DNA from: Zoroaster sp. YZ-2022
Lineage: Eukaryota > Echinodermata > Asteroidea > Forcipulatida > Zoroasteridae
Direction: 5' to 3'
NCBI GenBank assembly: GCA_029582265.1
Contig: CM055837.1
Coordinates: forward strand, 15,084,777-15,148,776
DNA length: 64,000 nucleotides
Shown: positions 11,120 through 22,699 of the stretch, in pieces
Layout: each line of letters opens with the position of its first letter
How positions within the stretch are numbered: the first letter of the stretch is position 1
The notes under the pieces: model-generated
Databases searched by the model: none
What the model saw: only the letters and a program-made list of their open reading frames with translations
Told to the model about the DNA's origin: nothing
Position numbers and translations under genes: made by a program

Positions 11120-12310
11120 GAACCTAGGTTATTGCGACCTCAACGCAATGTCCTAACCACTAGACGATCACAGCATGATACTCTGTCATGAAAACTTATT
11201 TCGTGTATAAATATAATTAAATCATAACAAAGTATAATAAATGAATATTAAAACAAATCATGCCATGACTAGGATTCGAACCTGGGTTATTGTGACCACA
11301 ACGGAATGTCCTAACCACTAGACGATAACAGCGGGATACTCTGTCATGAAAAATTATTTCTTTTATAAATATATTGAAATCATAACAAAGTATAATAAAT
11401 GAATATTAAAACAAATCATGCCATGACCAGGATTCGAACGTGGGTTATTTCGACCACAACGCAATGTCCTAACCACTAGACGATCAAGGCGGGATACCAT
11501 GCCATGAAAAATTATTACTTTTATAAATATAATTAAATTATAACAAAGTATAACAAATGAATCATGCCATGACCAGGATTCGAACCTAGGTTATTGCGAC
11601 CACAACGCAATGTCCTAACCACTAGAGGATCACAGCAGGTTACTCTTTCATGAAAAATTATTTCTTTTATAAACATAATTAAATCATAACAAAGTATAAT
11701 TAATGAATATTAAACAAAATCATGCCATGACCAGGATTCGAACCTTGGTTATTGCGACCACAACGCAATGTCCTAACCACTAGATGATCACATCAGGTCA
11801 CTCTTTTAAGAAAAATTATTTCTTATATAAACATAATTAAATCATAACAAAGTATAATAAATGAATATTAAAACAATCATGCCATGACGAGGATTCTAAC
11901 CTGTGTTATTACGGCCACAGCGCACTATCGTAACCACTAGACGATCACAGCAGGATACTCTGTCATGAAAAATTAATTCTTTTATAAATATATTTTTATC
12001 ATAATAAAGTATAATAAATGAATATTAAAACAAATCATGCCATGACCAGGATTCGAACCTGGTTTATTGCGACCACAACGCAATGTCCTAACCACTAAAC
12101 GGTCACAGCAGGACACTCTGTCATGAAAACTTATTTCTTGTATAAATATAATTAAATCATAACAAAGTACAATAAATGAATATTAAAACAAATCGTACCA
12201 TGACCACGATTCGAACCTGGGTTATTGCGACCACAACGCATGTCCTTACCACTAGACGATCACAGCATGATACTCTGTTATGAAAACTTATTTCTTGTAT
12301 AAATATAATT
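11120..12310 (-). repeat. Inverted arm of the tRNA-His array (eight units)
   Basis: Minus-strand tRNA-His-like units occupy 11261-11332, 11419-11490, 11565-11636, 11723-11794, 11880-11951, 12038-12109 and 12196-12266, with a truncated copy at about 11120-11174 next to the LINE. The spacers are the reverse complement of those in the plus-strand array. All differ from the canonical body. The copy at 11565-11636 is closest: it keeps GTG and all stems with a G-U pair but has a D-arm change. The copy at 11880 is badly decayed, and 12196 lacks one base in the anticodon arm. Confidence 0.9.
11565..11636 (-). tRNA. tRNA-His (GTG)-like, best copy of the inverted arm
   Basis: The reverse complement gives GCTGTGA...TCATGGCA, anticodon stem TTGCG/CGCAA and loop TTGTGGT. 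The T stem is CTAGG/CCTGG with one G-U pair. The D arm reads ATCCTCTAG instead of ATCGTCTAG, changing the A-box region, so function is uncertain. Confidence 0.55.
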
Positions 12311-12359
12311 AAATCATAACGAAGTATAATAAATAAATATTAAACAGGTTACTTCTTCT

Positions 12360-13660
12360 ACAGAAGAGAGCTTTACGTGTAATTCGGACTTTTATGCACA
12401 TACGGACCGCCTTTTCATTAAACATAGGACTTTAAAACTTAGAGATTTATATTTTCATCAGCTTGGGTCCCTCATGTTTCAACCTGCAACACCTTACCAT
12501 ATTCAATTAACAGTATATTTACCCGGAATTATGAAATCCATTCTCATTCCACTCGTCAAGCTTCCAATTTTCACATCCCATCTATTCGAACTTCATTTGC
12601 TCGCAAAACCATCAAATGTGAGGGCCCCAGGCTTTGGAACACATTTACTGATGAACTTAAAGCATCAAAAAATATCCACATTTTTAAACGTGTGTTTAAA
12701 TCTATCTTGTTGAATTCTTATCATTGAAACCATGATTGCATTTACATGTATATAATATTCCACGTTGACCTGTTTAAGTCTGTCTGTTCTGTTCATTGTA
12801 TTGTTTGTGTATTACTTGTGTATGTTTAAGTAACTGTTTATTTTATATTTATTTATATATTTAAATATATATTTTTTCATATATATACAGCATGTACATT
12901 GAGCCCTATTACATGTTGGTTATATCCATGGAACCTCATTATGCAGTGGGCCCAAGGTACAATGGACATTATCTTCTTATTTCCGGCTCAATGCACATGC
13001 ATGCTGTGGGGCCCATGTTTACAAGCTTTGCTTCTCAATGGGTCCCTCTGCAGTATCACCCATATCTTTCACTTTTACTTCCTATTGTGTCTATACTTGT
13101 AATACTCAATGCACATGTATGCTATGGGGCCCATGTTTACAAGCTTTGCTTCTCAATGGATCCCTCTGCAGTATCACCCATATCTTTCACTTTTACTTCC
13201 TATTGTGTCTATACTTGTAATACTCAATGCACATGTATGCTATGGGGCCCATGTTTACAAGCTCTGCTTCTCAATGGGTCCCTCTGCAGTATCACCCATA
13301 TCTTTCACTTTTACTTCCTATTGTGTCTATACTTGTAATACTCAATGCACATGTATGCTATGGGGCCCATGTTTACAAGCTTTGCTTCTCAATGGGTCCC
13401 TCTGCAGTATCACCCATATCTTTCACTTTTACTTCCTATTGTGTCTATACTTGTAATACTCAATGCACATGTATGCTGAGGGACCCATGTTTACAAGCTC
13501 TGCTTCTCAATGGGTCCCTCTGCAGTATCACCCATATCTTTCACTTTTACTTCCTATTGTCATATTTGTTTATTTCTTTACTTATTTCACTACTTTCTAT
13601 TGTTATCGATGAATTTTGATACTGTGGAAAAATAAATGAACCTTGAACCTTGAACCTTGT
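12360..13660 (+). mobile_element. 3' end of a CR1/L2-type LINE with a repeat-bearing 3' UTR
   Basis: In two adjacent frames, 12435-12720 encodes the usual tail of CR1/L2-like ORF2 proteins: LKLRDLYFHQLGSLMF, then after a frameshift GPRLWNTFTDELKASKNIHI followed by FKRVFK and a stop near 12713. The downstream UTR carries five 118-bp repeats. The element ends at about 13650 in short tandem repeats of TGAACCT, a common 3' terminus in this LINE group. The frameshift marks it as dead. Confidence 0.65.
12989..13560 (+). repeat. 118-bp tandem repeat, five copies
   Basis: Copies start with CAATGCACATG at 12989, 13107, 13225, 13343 and 13461, exactly 118 bp apart. The last is partial. Few substitutions separate them (for example GCTTTGC versus GCTCTGC alternating between copies). 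The overlapping open frames in this stretch come from the repeat and are not a gene. Confidence 0.95.
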
Positions 13661-13766
13661 GTACATGTACAATGTACGTATGTATGATTATTATGTACAA
13701 AGCAGCTGTACATGTAGCTTTTTGGCGGCCTTAACCTTGTGAACCATATAGACTGGCTCCCAGTCA

Positions 13767-13850
13767 TTTGCTTTTGCCGCGGGGAATTTGCTTTTGCCGT
13801 GGGGAATTTGCTTTTGCCGTGACGCATTTGCTTTTGCCGTGACAGTTTTG
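13767..13850 (+). repeat. About 20-bp tandem repeat, four copies
   Basis: The word ATTTGCTTTTGCCG recurs four times at about 20-bp spacing, between the LINE remnant and the SLC16 gene. No function is suggested. Confidence 0.8.
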
Positions 13851-14149
13851 GGCCACCGTATATAACACATACGTACATGTACATGTACAATAAAAAAAGT
13901 ACGTACATGTACATACATGTACATTGCATTTATATCGTCATTGTCGAATTACAAAAGATGCAAGGTTGTTATGTTTGCAGATAACCTAGCTGTTATAACG
14001 TTAGTGCCAGCATGGACCTTCCTCCATGGTGCCAGCATGGAGGCAGAATAAGAGTTCCGTGTCTAAAGTTGCTGTGCACAGTTATAATTGATAAAGTGTA
14101 ATAAATTACCTGCTTTGAGTTGAAACTACGGTAGAATCGTGTGACAACA

Positions 14150-14375
14150 ATGCACAAGTTAAAGTCCAAACCGTCACGTTTGGGTGCACCGGCATCCGTA
14201 GACAATGGTTGGGCATGGATAGTATGTTTTGCTGCCCATTTATGTCTCATGTTAACCATTGGGTACATTACAACACTTGGAATTTTCTTCATCGAATGGA
14301 AAGAATATTTTGACTTGACTGCTACATCTTCTAGCTGGCTTGTTGGTATGCCGTTGTTTGTAGCTAGTTTATTAA
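14150..14375 (+). CDS. SLC16-like gene, exon 1
   Basis: Starts MHKLKSKPSRLGAPASVDNG. It encodes TM1 with the family signature and TM2, and ends in phase 1 at a strong GTAAGTATG donor. Confidence 0.9.
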
Positions 14376-17048
14376 GTAAGTATGAGTGTGCTAGTATAAC
14401 CATGGAGGAAGGAAGTTGTGACAGATGAAATGTTTTTCTTTTACAGAATGAACATGTTCAACATGCACCTGTCAAATCAGGTTATTGTGATTATTAATAT
14501 TATGAACAGTCGGTCTCGGACTTATCAATCATAGAACAAGTTGATCAAATGTACTTTATAAAAAGGAGAATGTTAAAATTGTACATACAGGTTAAGGTAG
14601 TTAAATTTAAATTAATTTTCAAGTTAAAGGGAAGAATGTCATATCTGACTGCCACTTAAGGTTTTTTGTAATTTTGTTGCAACCACTAACCAGTTAAAAA
14701 TTATTCTATCATTTTTGGGGGGTACAGAAAGCGAAAACTGTCTTTAAAATCCACTTTTATGATGGTTTTCGGACTTTATTTCCCTTCTTAAAAAATCCTC
14801 CCCTTCAGCAAATAGAAGAATCCTGTTATAGTTGCCACTGCGCATCTATATTATAATGACCGTGTTGGTCACTAACGGGGGGGTTGACAAGATTAAACTG
14901 ACATGACTGAGGAAGTCATCGTATACCAAAAATGCCTGATTTTTCATGAAATAATGTCCATCATCATCCATAATTATGTTCTCCACCGTACTGGGTAGGT
15001 AAGATTACATTATTGGTTGTATTGAATGTTAAAAAGTGATTGTATTGAGTACAATTTACAAAGTATACATCCATGAAGGTAGACTACCTCTTTGGTTAGT
15101 TATGCCAAGTACTGGAACTGAAATTATAATGACCCATCCTCCATTAATTAAAGTATTTAATGCAGAGTGAGACACAATGGGAACATGTGATTTAACAAAC
15201 ATGTTTATTTAGCAATATTATCCTGTGGTTCATTTATCAAGATCAGCTTAAATATGAGTGTAATCCTGTTGAGGGGTGCATCCCCATCTAGTAACAGCTA
15301 TTGTACATGAAGTATGCCGTAGTACTCCATTTTCGTGACTTTTGAAAAATAGGTAACTTTTATTCTTTGTGACATCACAGGTTTATTCATTGGTGTCATT
15401 GCTTCACGGCTTGGTGTCCGTCGAGTATCCATGGTTGGAGCTGTGCTGAATGGACTTGCAACTATACTAGGGTCATTCACTACTGATGTTTGGCAACTCT
15501 ACCTTTGTGGTGCATTGTCAGGTAAATAATTAATATTCTGCACTCAAATTTGTTATTTTTTAAATTTCCTTATTACTTATAATTTGTGTTTCTCCTGTGA
15601 TTGTTTGCCAGTGTATGGAAAAGTATGTGGTGTAATGTTATAGCCATTTATGTAATTTAGAAATTAGACTTGTTGATGTGATATAACACTAACAGATTTA
15701 AGCAAGCAAGCACGGACAAAAAATTTTGCTCATGAACAAACAGGCCATTGTTATCTTATCAAGGACATGAACCCACATTCAGATCAGCCTTCGGATACAA
15801 GTTTACACAATGCAACTTACTGAACTCAGCCATTTAACAAAGAAATTCCATGGCACTCCATGTGTAGGTTATATACTGTCAAATTCCGAAAGTTTAGCTG
15901 CTGTAACTGTCAACAAATTTCATAATGTTTCTTTTAATTGCTTGTTTGTCCAGGTCTAGGGTTGGTGATGATGGTACCACCTTCAATGATAATGCTGAAT
16001 CAGTACTTCAAGAAACGCTATGCATTCGCAAATGGAATTGTTATTCTTGGAAACAGCACTGGCCAAATAATATTCGCTCCATTGTTTCGTCTCCTCATTG
16101 ATAATTATGGATGGAGGGGAAGCATGCTTATCGTTGGAGCTCTACAGATGAATGGTGTAGCTGCTTGTGCCCTCTTCCGTCCGCTTAAGTCCAATACGGA
16201 CAAAGTTACTTATTCAAATGATAATGCAAAGCAAAATCAAAACAAAACATTTCTGAAGTATTTTTCTTTTTTGAACATTTTATTGGACTTACCAGCAATG
16301 TTAACTCTTCTTACAGCAAGTTTGTATTCTATTGCATGGATGACGAATCTTACTCATCTTCCAGCCAGAGCTAAGGAGGCAGGCTGGTCTGACGATCAAA
16401 GTTCTATGTTACTCTTGGCATATGCTGTCATTTCTATGGTAACTAGAGCAACCCATGGTTGGTTTGTGGACAGGAAGTACATTAGTTCTTTCAAACTGCA
16501 GCTGATAGTATTACTTGGTGCTGCCATTGTAACTTTCTTGAATCCCATTTCAGACAATTATGTATTCTTAGTTGGATACGCAGTTATCTTAGGGACTTTC
16601 CTTGGTATTGGAGGACCTTTATTAATAGTTAACATCAGGATTTTGGTTAGCCCATCACAAGTGCCAGCTACAGTGAGTTTGTTACTGGCTACGTTTTTCT
16701 TCTTCAACGGAACTGGTGCAGTTATTGCAGGTAAATAGTTGTATGTACACAATATTATATTTAATATTAATTTGTATCAGTTTTTATTGTATGACATCTG
16801 AATATTTTTTTTGTGGTGGATCCCTAACACTGATGTAATTCTTTTAATTATTTTCAGGTAAAATTTACGATGGCACAGGAAATTACATAGCTGTTTTCTT
16901 GACTGCTGGAGCTATATTGTTGGCTGCGTTCTTACTGTTTGCTGTTACTATAGTCATCAAGACACGACGTGACAGAGAATTAAGGCTAAACACTTCTCGT
17001 AATATTCCATGTGAGGAATCTCAGGTGATATCCATGGAGCATGTTTAA
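14150..17048 (+). CDS. SLC16 (monocarboxylate transporter)-like gene, complete, four exons
   Basis: The joined exons (14150-14375, 15381-15521, 15954-16730, 16858-17048) give 444 residues, the usual size for SLC16 proteins: plasma-membrane transporters of the major facilitator superfamily with 12 helices. TM1 begins with DNGWAWIV, a variant of the family signature [D/E]G[G/S]W[G/A]W. The TM5 region reads YFKKRYAFANGIVILGNSTG, matching the conserved YFxKRR-x-LA-x-G motif. The large charged loop between the two six-helix halves follows FRPLKSNTDK, and the C-terminal tail is charged and cytosolic. All introns are GT-AG with matching phase (1, 1, 1). An in-frame stop at 14132-14134 precedes the ATG at 14150. 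Substrate cannot be read from the sequence; monocarboxylates are typical, but several members carry other solutes. No close canonical poly(A) signal was seen before the minisatellite at 17249. Confidence 0.92.
15381..15521 (+). CDS. SLC16-like gene, exon 2
   Basis: Follows the acceptor ACATCACAG and encodes FIGVIASRLGVRRVSMVGAV and the next helix. It ends in phase 1 at GGTAAAT. Confidence 0.9.
15954..16730 (+). CDS. SLC16-like gene, exon 3 (main exon)
   Basis: Encodes TM4 to TM11 with the YFKKR TM5 motif, the central loop and the second helical half. The frame is open throughout, with acceptor TTGTCCAG and donor GGTAAATAG. Confidence 0.92.
16858..17048 (+). CDS. SLC16-like gene, exon 4 and stop
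   Basis: Encodes the last helix (FLTAGAILLAAFLLFAVTIV), a basic KTRRDR segment and a short cytosolic tail ending in MEHV and TAA. Confidence 0.9.
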
Positions 17049-17248
17049 AACATTTCAGATATGCAGTACAAGTGCATATATTAAACACTGCCCTTTGTAC
17101 AGAGCTTTATACAGACCTTTAATACCTGGCAATTAATCAATAGGCAACTTATTTAGGGGTCCAAATTTTCAAACCTCCCCTTCAAAGTACACATGATGTA
17201 CTTATCAATGTTTTATTTTATGTGAATTTAATTTTTTCCGTTTTCCTC

Positions 17249-18515
17249 TGGATCCAGAGGGTGAGGGGCAGGGGTGGATCCTGAGGGGTGGATCAGAGAG
17301 GGAGGGGTTCAGGGTGGATCCAGAGGGGGATGGGGTTCAGGGGTGGATCCAGAGAGGGATGGGGTCAGTAGTGGATCCAGAGAGGAAGGGGTTCGGAGGT
17401 GAATCCAGAGGGGGAGGGGGTTCGGAGGTGGATCCAGAGGGGGAGGGGGTTCGGAGGTGGATCCAGAGGGGGAGGGGGTTCGGAGGTGGATCCAGAGGGG
17501 GAGGGGGTTCGGAGGTGGATCCAGAGGGGAGGGGTTCGAGGTGGATCCAGAGAGGAGGGGGTTCGGAAGTGGATCCAGAAGTGGATCCAGAGGGGAGGGG
17601 GTCAGGGGTGGATCAAGTGGAGAGGGTTAAAGGGGTGATTGAGGGTTAAAGGGGGTGATCCAGAGTGGGAGGGGTACAGGGGTGGATCCAGAGTGGGAGG
17701 GGTACAGGGGTGGATCCAGAGTGGGAGGGGTACAGGGGTGGATCCAGAGTGGGAGGGGTACAGGGGTGGATCCAGAGAGGGATGGGGTCAGTAGTGGATC
17801 CAGAGAGGAAGGGGTTCGGAGGTGAATCCAGAGGGGAGGGGTACAGGTGGATCCAGAGGGAGGGGTTCGGAGGTGGATCCAGAGGGGGAGGGGGAGGGGG
17901 TTAGGAGGTGGATCCAGAGGGGGAGGGGGTTCGGAGGTGGATCCAGAGGGGGAGGGGGTTTGGAGGTGGATCCAGAGGGGGAGGGGGTTCGGAGGTGGAT
18001 CCAGAGGGGGAGGGGGTTCGGAGGTGGATCCAGAGGGGGAGGGGGTTCGGAGGTGGATCCAGAGGGGAGGGGGTTCGGAAGTGGATCCAGAGGGTAGGGG
18101 GTCAGGGGTGGATCCAGATCAAGGGGTCGGGGCTGAATCAAGTGGAGAGGGTTAAAGGGGTGATTCAGAGTGGGAGAGGGTTAAAGGGGGTGATCCAGAG
18201 TGGGAGGGGTACAGGGGTGGATCCAGAGGGGGAGGGGTACAGGGGTAGATCCAGAGTGGGAGGGGTACAGGGATGGATCCAGAGTGGGAGGGGTACAGGG
18301 GTGGATCCAGAGGGGGAGGGGTACAGGGGTGGATCCAGAGTGGGAGGGGTACAGGGGTGGATCCAGAGTGGGAGGGGTACAGGGGTGGATCCAGAGTGGG
18401 ACGGGTACAGGGGTGGATCCAGAGTGGGAGGGGTACAGGGGTGGATCCAGAGTGGGAGGGGTACAGGGGTGGATCCAGAGGGGGAGGGGATACAGGGGTG
18501 GATCCAGAGGGGAGA
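17249..18515 (+). repeat. G-rich 28/29-bp minisatellite with GGATCC in most units
   Basis: About 43 units of GTGGATCCAGAG followed by G-runs. Two unit types alternate in blocks: about 29 bp ending GGGGGTTCGGAG (17400-17580, 17860-18090) and 28 bp ending GGGTACAGGG (17650-17780, 18190-18500). The block order repeats, so a segment of roughly 480 bp seems duplicated. Runs of four to five G on one strand could form G-quadruplexes. It lies 200 bp after the SLC16-like stop codon, possibly within its 3' UTR. A stray unit also occurs at about 18730. Long open frames here are repeat artefacts. Confidence 0.95.
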
Positions 18516-18899
18516 GGAGATGTGTTTAACTTATAACAATATTTGTTAAATAAATGTAATATTTTAAATTTCTCAAGTTTTATTCACCCACTTTCTTTTT
18601 TATTTAAATGTATAATGAGTACCACATACTAATACCCATTTTAGACATTGTCTCCATTCCCATAAGGCCTACACCCCGAAAAATACATATTTTAAAATTT
18701 AAATTTAAAATTCAAATTTATGTCATCCAGAAGGAGGGGTGGATCCAGAGGAAGGGGGTCAGAAGAACAAAGGGATTGATTGATTAAAATATTTCATTAT
18801 AAGTGTTGTCATTATGGCACGGTAGACGTCGGGGCACGCATGTTCCCCCAGGTGGCAGTGGGAGCCGCCGCTCAGAATCTTATCCCAAAGAAAAACAAT

Positions 18900-21800
18900 C
18901 GCTTGTATATTATTATTATTGTTATTGTTATTGTTATTATTTCGCATTAGCACACCTCGAGTCAAGCTACGTCCCGTAGCTTTAGATCTCGAGTGTCTTT
19001 CGCAGAATCCTTGCTGTCCCTAAGAGTGCCGCCTTCTGTAGTAATTCTACTCTAACAGATATGTTCCTATCTCCTTGAGATGTTTCTCCAACGCCTTCGG
19101 GATTGTACCCAGTGCTCCCACTACCACAGGAATTACCTTTACCTTGACTTGCCACAGCTTGCGGAGTTCTCTCGCTAAATCCTGATATTTCTGTACCTTC
19201 TCCTCCTTTGAAGCTACTCTACTATCACCCGGCACAGCTATATCAATAAGATGACACATCTTCTCATGCTTATCCAAGACAACAACATCCGGCCGTCTAT
19301 GTTCTATAACATGATCTGTCTGGATGTTGAAGTCCCAGAGAATCTTGACATGGTCCGTTTCTTCAACCTTTTCCGGCACATGGTCGTACCACTTCGATTG
19401 AACCTTGACACCGTACTTCTTACACAGATCCCAATGGATCACCTTGGCCAACTTGTCGTGTCTGCCTTTGTACTCTGTCTGAGTATGCACTCTGCATTCG
19501 CTGACAATGTGAAAAATACAGTCTCCTCCGCCGCATTGCACATTCTGCACATAGAAGAGACATCTGACTTCTCAATCTTTGCCTTCATCACATTCGTCGG
19601 CAGAGACTGGTCTTGCGCTGCAGTAATCAGACCCTCAGTTTCTTTCTTTAGTTCTGCTCTCCTCAACCATTCCCAAGTCTTGCTACTTGCCACTTCTTCG
19701 GTACATCTCAGGAATCGGCCGTGAAGTGGCTTTTCCTGCCAATCTCGTGTTCTTTCTTCTCTTCTTTGATTCTTATACACCTTTGGACCTAATTCGTCTG
19801 CCTTCATGTATTTCTGCGCAACCTTCAACAACTTTTCCCGAGTACTTCTTACATGACACTGCAAGCTCCTCTCGATGTTAACGCTATCTGATACACTAAG
19901 TAATCCTCTTCCCTCTGACCTCGGTAGATAGAGTCACTTTCCTCGTTTTCCTGTCAGCAACATCTAGATCTGGCTTAGTCCACTCGACAATTCCTGCACT
20001 GTACCTCATCAGCGACACAGCCCAAGTGTTGATCGCCTTTATCATATTCCCTCCATTCAGCGTGGACTTCAAACACTTCTTCACTCGTCTTATATACTCT
20101 TTCTGATGCCTCTCTTTTGAGTCCTCGTGCAATACGTGATCTGCTTCAAGCACTCCAAGATACTTATAACTTATAACGCCCTCAATTGTGTGCCATCTGG
20201 GAAAGTAATTCCATCCGAATGTACCCTTTTACCCCTCTTCATGGTCATCACAGCACATTTCTCCAGACCAAACTTCATGCCGATGTCATCGCTGAAGATC
20301 CGTACAGTCTGCACCAAGGAATCAATCTCTTTCTCGTTCTTCGCAAACAACTTCAGGTCGTCCATGAAGAGCAGATGATTAATCCTGCATCCATCCTTCG
20401 TCATCTCGTATCCCGCACTAACCTTCCGCAAAATCATCGTCAAAGGGAACAGCGCCAAAACAAACAATAGTGGAGACAGAGAATCACCCTGGAAAATACC
20501 TCGTCTGATGTTTTCCTTACCAAGACATTCATCACTGGCCATCAGATTTGTTCTCCATGTCTTCATGCTCTCACTCAGAAGACATTTCACCGCATCAGCT
20601 GCCCCTACCATATCCAAACATTCCAAAATCCACGAGTGTGATACCATGTCGTACCGTACCGGTATGCCTTCTTGTAATCTATCCATGCCATGGCCAGATT
20701 AATTTTCCTGTTCCTACAGTCCTTTAGCACCGTCTTATCAATGATGAGTTGGTCTTTCGTTCCTCTTGACCGCTTCTTGCAACCTTTCTGCTCATCTGGA
20801 AATAACTGCTGATCTTCTATGTGGCTATTCAGATCTTCTGCAATGATACCGGTCAGAAGTTTATACATCATGGGTAGACATGTAATAGGTCGATAGTTAC
20901 TTGCAACGTTACCCTTCTTAATGTCCTTCATGATGAGAACCGTTCTTGCTTCAGTCATCCACGTTGGAACGTTGCCACGCACTAAGCATTGTTGCAGCTG
21001 CTGGGCTATTCTTTCGTGAAGACTACTGAAGTTCTTTAGCCAGTATCCGTGCACTTGGTCTGGTCCCGGAGCTCAAGTTTCCAATTTGGCACTTTCCTGA
21101 ACTGTTTCTTCACCTTGCTCACATCAATCTGAAATCCTCTGTTGTTGTACATTCTTTAACTCGTCTTTCACGTCGGCTAACCATTCTGCTTGTCTGTTAT
21201 GATCACCAGGCTCATCCCAAAGGCCACCCCAGAAATTCCTTGCCTCTGCTGGCTCTGGGCCCACTTGTGAGTTGTCACATTTCCCGTCCATTTCTTTGAA
21301 TAATTGACGTTGATTTGTACTGAATAGGCGATTTTAATGAAACTGCCTGACTCTGTCATCGTACCTCTTTACCTTCGCAGCCTTCGCCTTAACCCTTTGC
21401 TTTATTTCCTCCTTAACTACACTCATCCCCTTTCCTTTTACTTGATACTTCTTTATTAATCTGTTCCTCATATCTGAATCTTTCATTGCACCTCTATCCA
21501 TTTGCTCTATTCTACTGAGATCTTTGCGTAACTCGTTAATTTGGCCCTCAAGTCTGCGTTTCCACCAAGGTTTATTATCTTTATGTTGTGATTGTGAATG
21601 TGAAGATTTTACCCCTGATCTATCCGCTACTGGCTGCACCTGCAAAGACAAGATCGTTAATTTCAGAAAGATTAGTAGTACTTACCGTCCCAAGGATTCT
21701 ACTTACCACAGCTGACACATTTGTCAGCTTTTTCCTTGACCTGGCGCAATGCAGGAATACTCCACTTACCTGTCCCTTTTACCGATACCATTACCTCTTC

Positions 21801-22330
21801 AATCCTCTTCCTAATCTCTAGCTCTTCCTCCGTCAAGTCTTCTGTTCCCTCTTCTACTCCTCCACTGACCTCATCCGCACTCTGGGAACTTGCCAGCTCA
21901 CCAGCGACCACGTTGTCCAGTTCCTCCTCCTGCACTTCTTCATCTCCAGCCTCTGTCCGTGATATTATTCTACTCATCTCTTCCACCTCAAATTTCGTTA
22001 GCCACTAATTATGTTTGATTTGTTTTACCTGGTCGGCAAGCCGCTGTTCGCTTATTTCAAACATGCCTTTATCCTGCCATATGTTAATCATTCTCCTTCT
22101 GTACCCTCTGTTCTCTGGCTTGCTCCTCATAAAACATTCCATTGCAATTCTGTTATCGTCCTTACTTCACTTTCTCCTGTTTACAGCACGAATTCTGTTA
22201 TTGTTCTGAGCAGTGTGTATACGATATGGCGGTACCTGCTCAAGCATACCGACCAGAACGGGCGATGGACTTCCTCTTTGAGAGTTCGTCGCTGATTCAC
22301 CGTTGAGTTGATGCTGCATAGCATTCATTA
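18900..22330 (-). mobile_element. Degenerate LINE with reverse transcriptase and restriction-like endonuclease
   Basis: Read on the minus strand, the order is an acidic N-terminal piece (21986-21699), a basic linker (21651-21334), and reverse transcriptase in two frames (21054-20605 with NYRPITCLPMMYKLLTGIIA; 20686-20171 with the catalytic-type FMDD box in HLLFMDDLKLFAKNE). A C-terminal region follows with a Cys-x2-Cys...His...Cys finger (CRMCNAAEE, FHIVSEC) and a PD-(D/E)xK-like endonuclease signature, RRPDVVVLDKHEKMCHLIDI (19550-19047). That layout fits the R2/R4/NeSL/Hero group of early-branching LINEs. Several frameshifts break the ORF. The 3' end carries a (GTTATT)-type microsatellite tail at about 18908-18942. 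The 5' end is approximate. Confidence 0.85.
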
Positions 22331-22699
22331 TTATCATCACAAAATTGTAAGAAAAGTTGTATTGTTTCAGGGGAAATTACATGCAAAAGCGATGTGTATT
22401 ATTATTATACGTTGTGCAGATCTGACATCACGCTTCGAGGCTCGCGTGCTAGTACCAACCAAGGTCAAAGTTTAGTCCGTGGGCTACCACCACCCCCTAC
22501 CCCTGGGGATTTTTCAAGACATATTTTTGTAAACCTTGACCATAGAGCTATTGAAATCAGGTTGTTTGCAAATTGCCTGTTGGTGGGTGAGGCTGTGTGG
22601 GCGCTTTTTCAAAATGGCCGCCAAAGTCCCAGACCGTGCCACATAGGAGGACTTTTTATTTTTTAGTGCCACCTATACATTGGCAAAATGTTCCCACCC

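Noticed and set aside
17314..18549. Long frames of repeated VDPEGEG / GWIQRG type on both strands
   Set aside because: Products of the G-rich minisatellite; similar repeats open in several frames at once, with no start or splice context.
19251..19724. 157-codon plus-strand frame
   Set aside because: Antisense shadow of the LINE endonuclease region on the minus strand.
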